Below, piece by piece: positions 62,803-64,000 of a DNA stretch of 64,000 nucleotides. Position 1 is the stretch's first letter; each line of letters begins with the position of its first letter. Both the position numbers and the translations under genes were made by a program. Source of the DNA: Prorocentrum cordatum (Eukaryota > Sar > Dinophyceae > Prorocentrales > Prorocentraceae); NCBI GenBank assembly GCA_963575745.1, contig CAUYUJ010020248.1, positions 5,001 through 69,000 of the forward strand. Reading direction: 5' to 3'. The notes beneath the pieces were generated by a model. It saw only the letters and a list, made by a program, of their open reading frames with translations. It was not told the origin of the DNA and did no database searches.

Positions 62803-63730
62803 ATCGTGGCGAAGGACCCAAGCATATGCAACCGCGAGTACCGCAAGGCATGCAGGACGCAGTAGGGGGTCTCGGGTCTCCTTACGGGGCAACGAAACGT
62901 GCGACGGGTGTGCGGACATGGACAGGGAGCCGCATTTGGACGCACCCACTGGGAGTCTAGGTGGAACTCCCTTCTGCGACCACGAAACGTGTGTGGTGTC
63001 AAAATTGAGCGGGCACCGCAAACGGACCCTGCCACTCAGGCCTTCGACGGAGCCCTTTATAAACCCACGAAACGTGTGAGAAGGGTTGTGCCGAAATTAG
63101 GCGGTCACCAGATGCGGTTCCTGCAATTGGGGCTTTCGGTGGAGCCCCCTAGGGGGCCACGAAACGTGCGAGGGGTCTGCCAGAGTAGAGCGGGTACCAC
63201 ATGCGGATCTGGCCACTGGGAGCTCCGGTGGAGCTCTCTATGAGGCCCCGAAGCGAGCGTGTGAGAGGTGTGACGAACTTTGGCGGGTAAAACATGCGGG
63301 CCCTGCCACTGGGTCCTTCGGTGGAGCTCCCGATGTGGTCACGAAGCGTGCGAGGGGTGTGACGACATGGAAACACCACATGCCGACACTGCCACTGGGG
63401 CCTTCAATGGAGCTCCCTATGGGGCCACAAAGCGTGTGAGGGGTGTGCCGACAAGGGGCACCACATGCCGACCCTACCACTGGGGCCTTCGTTGGAGCTC
63501 CCTATGGTGCCACGAAGCGTGGGAGGGGTCTGACGCTATTGGGCGGGTACAACATGCGGACCCTGCCACTAAGGCATTCGGTGGAGCTCCCGACAGGGCC
63601 ACGAAATGTGCAAGTGGTGTGCGGAAGGCAGACGCAGAAATGAGAGGGAGGAGGGGGGAGATGAGGTGAGTGACGCGGGACACTGCTGACTCAAAACGAA
63701 GACCCAACGCCACAAGATGGTTGGGAAAAA
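62803..63730 (+). repeat. 90-bp satellite element C, full structure
   Basis: Leader at 62808-62845 (GGCGAAGGACCCAAGCATAT, then GCAACCGCGAGTACC), about eight diverged units of 85-90 bp, a short purine-rich stretch (63630-63665) and the tail at 63690-63730 (CAAAACGAAGACCCAACGCC, then ACAAGATGGTTGGGAAAAA). Confidence 0.82.
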
Positions 63731-64000
63731 TGCATCACAAGTCAAACCCCTTCGGATTATCGCAGAACAAATGAAATCTAGCAACCAAACAAAAAAGCGT
63801 AACGGAATGCAGAGTAATTCAACGCAGAACAGAGCAATGCAACGCAGTGTAGACCAATGCTGCACGAAACTCCACTGAGATCTGTCGTCGCGGTCCAGGG
63901 CCGAGGGACACCCTTGAAAAGTTCAGCGACCCGCAGGCTCTCGGCTCGAGACTCATAGGCGCGCTGACTTGCTCAAGCGCATGGGAGTGGCCTCTCGTCG

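Overview
The window looks like nuclear DNA of a dinoflagellate, possibly a free-living, Prorocentrum-like species; the species is an inference. The strongest evidence is five places where copies of the dinoflagellate trans-spliced leader (DinoSL) lie upstream of a gene, on the gene's own strand. One of these copies is perfect. Other support comes from short, hairpin-forming, phase-0 introns of the introner type, a high GC content, very many simple repeats, and a degenerate Ty1/Copia retrotransposon. Genes are sparse: most of the 64 kb is microsatellite, satellite, MITE and retroelement DNA.

Layout. 0-9 kb: a frame-broken retrogene (584-2353, minus) with a DinoSL relict, long GT/CG, GTGTT, CCT and GAC repeats, a dead LINE RNase H fragment, and two MITEs with (TCC)n cores and 5-bp target duplications. 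9-23 kb: tandem repeats, CCCAAGA-rich repeat DNA, a 90-bp satellite array, a TAGCA pentamer field, a 116-bp-arm inverted repeat and an AGGAACCC minisatellite. 23-31.5 kb is the gene-rich part. It holds a three-exon P-loop ATPase gene followed at once by an IS1595/Merlin-type transposase gene (both plus), then on the minus strand a large F-box-like / armadillo-like / ParB-like reading frame, possibly one gene with a 588-nt intron. 33-38 kb: a 159-bp satellite, and a 90-bp satellite array interrupted by an intronless Ala-rich retrogene carrying a perfect DinoSL. 43.5-57.8 kb: a complete but decayed Copia-type LTR retrotransposon (minus) with LTRs, a tRNA-Met-like primer site, Gag, a RING-H2 finger, protease, a methyltransferase-like domain, integrase, RT and RNase H, plus a nested MITE. 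58.9-59.8 kb: an intact PlsC-type acyltransferase retrogene with a DinoSL relict. 60-64 kb: more CCCAAGA repeats and another 90-bp satellite element.

How it fits together. Three processes shape the locus. Mature, leader-bearing mRNAs were reinserted as retrogenes. Introner/MITE-like elements inserted, some of them becoming introns. Satellites with defined ends spread. Only the acyltransferase, the ATPase and the transposase look like intact genes. All readings were done by eye, without database searches.
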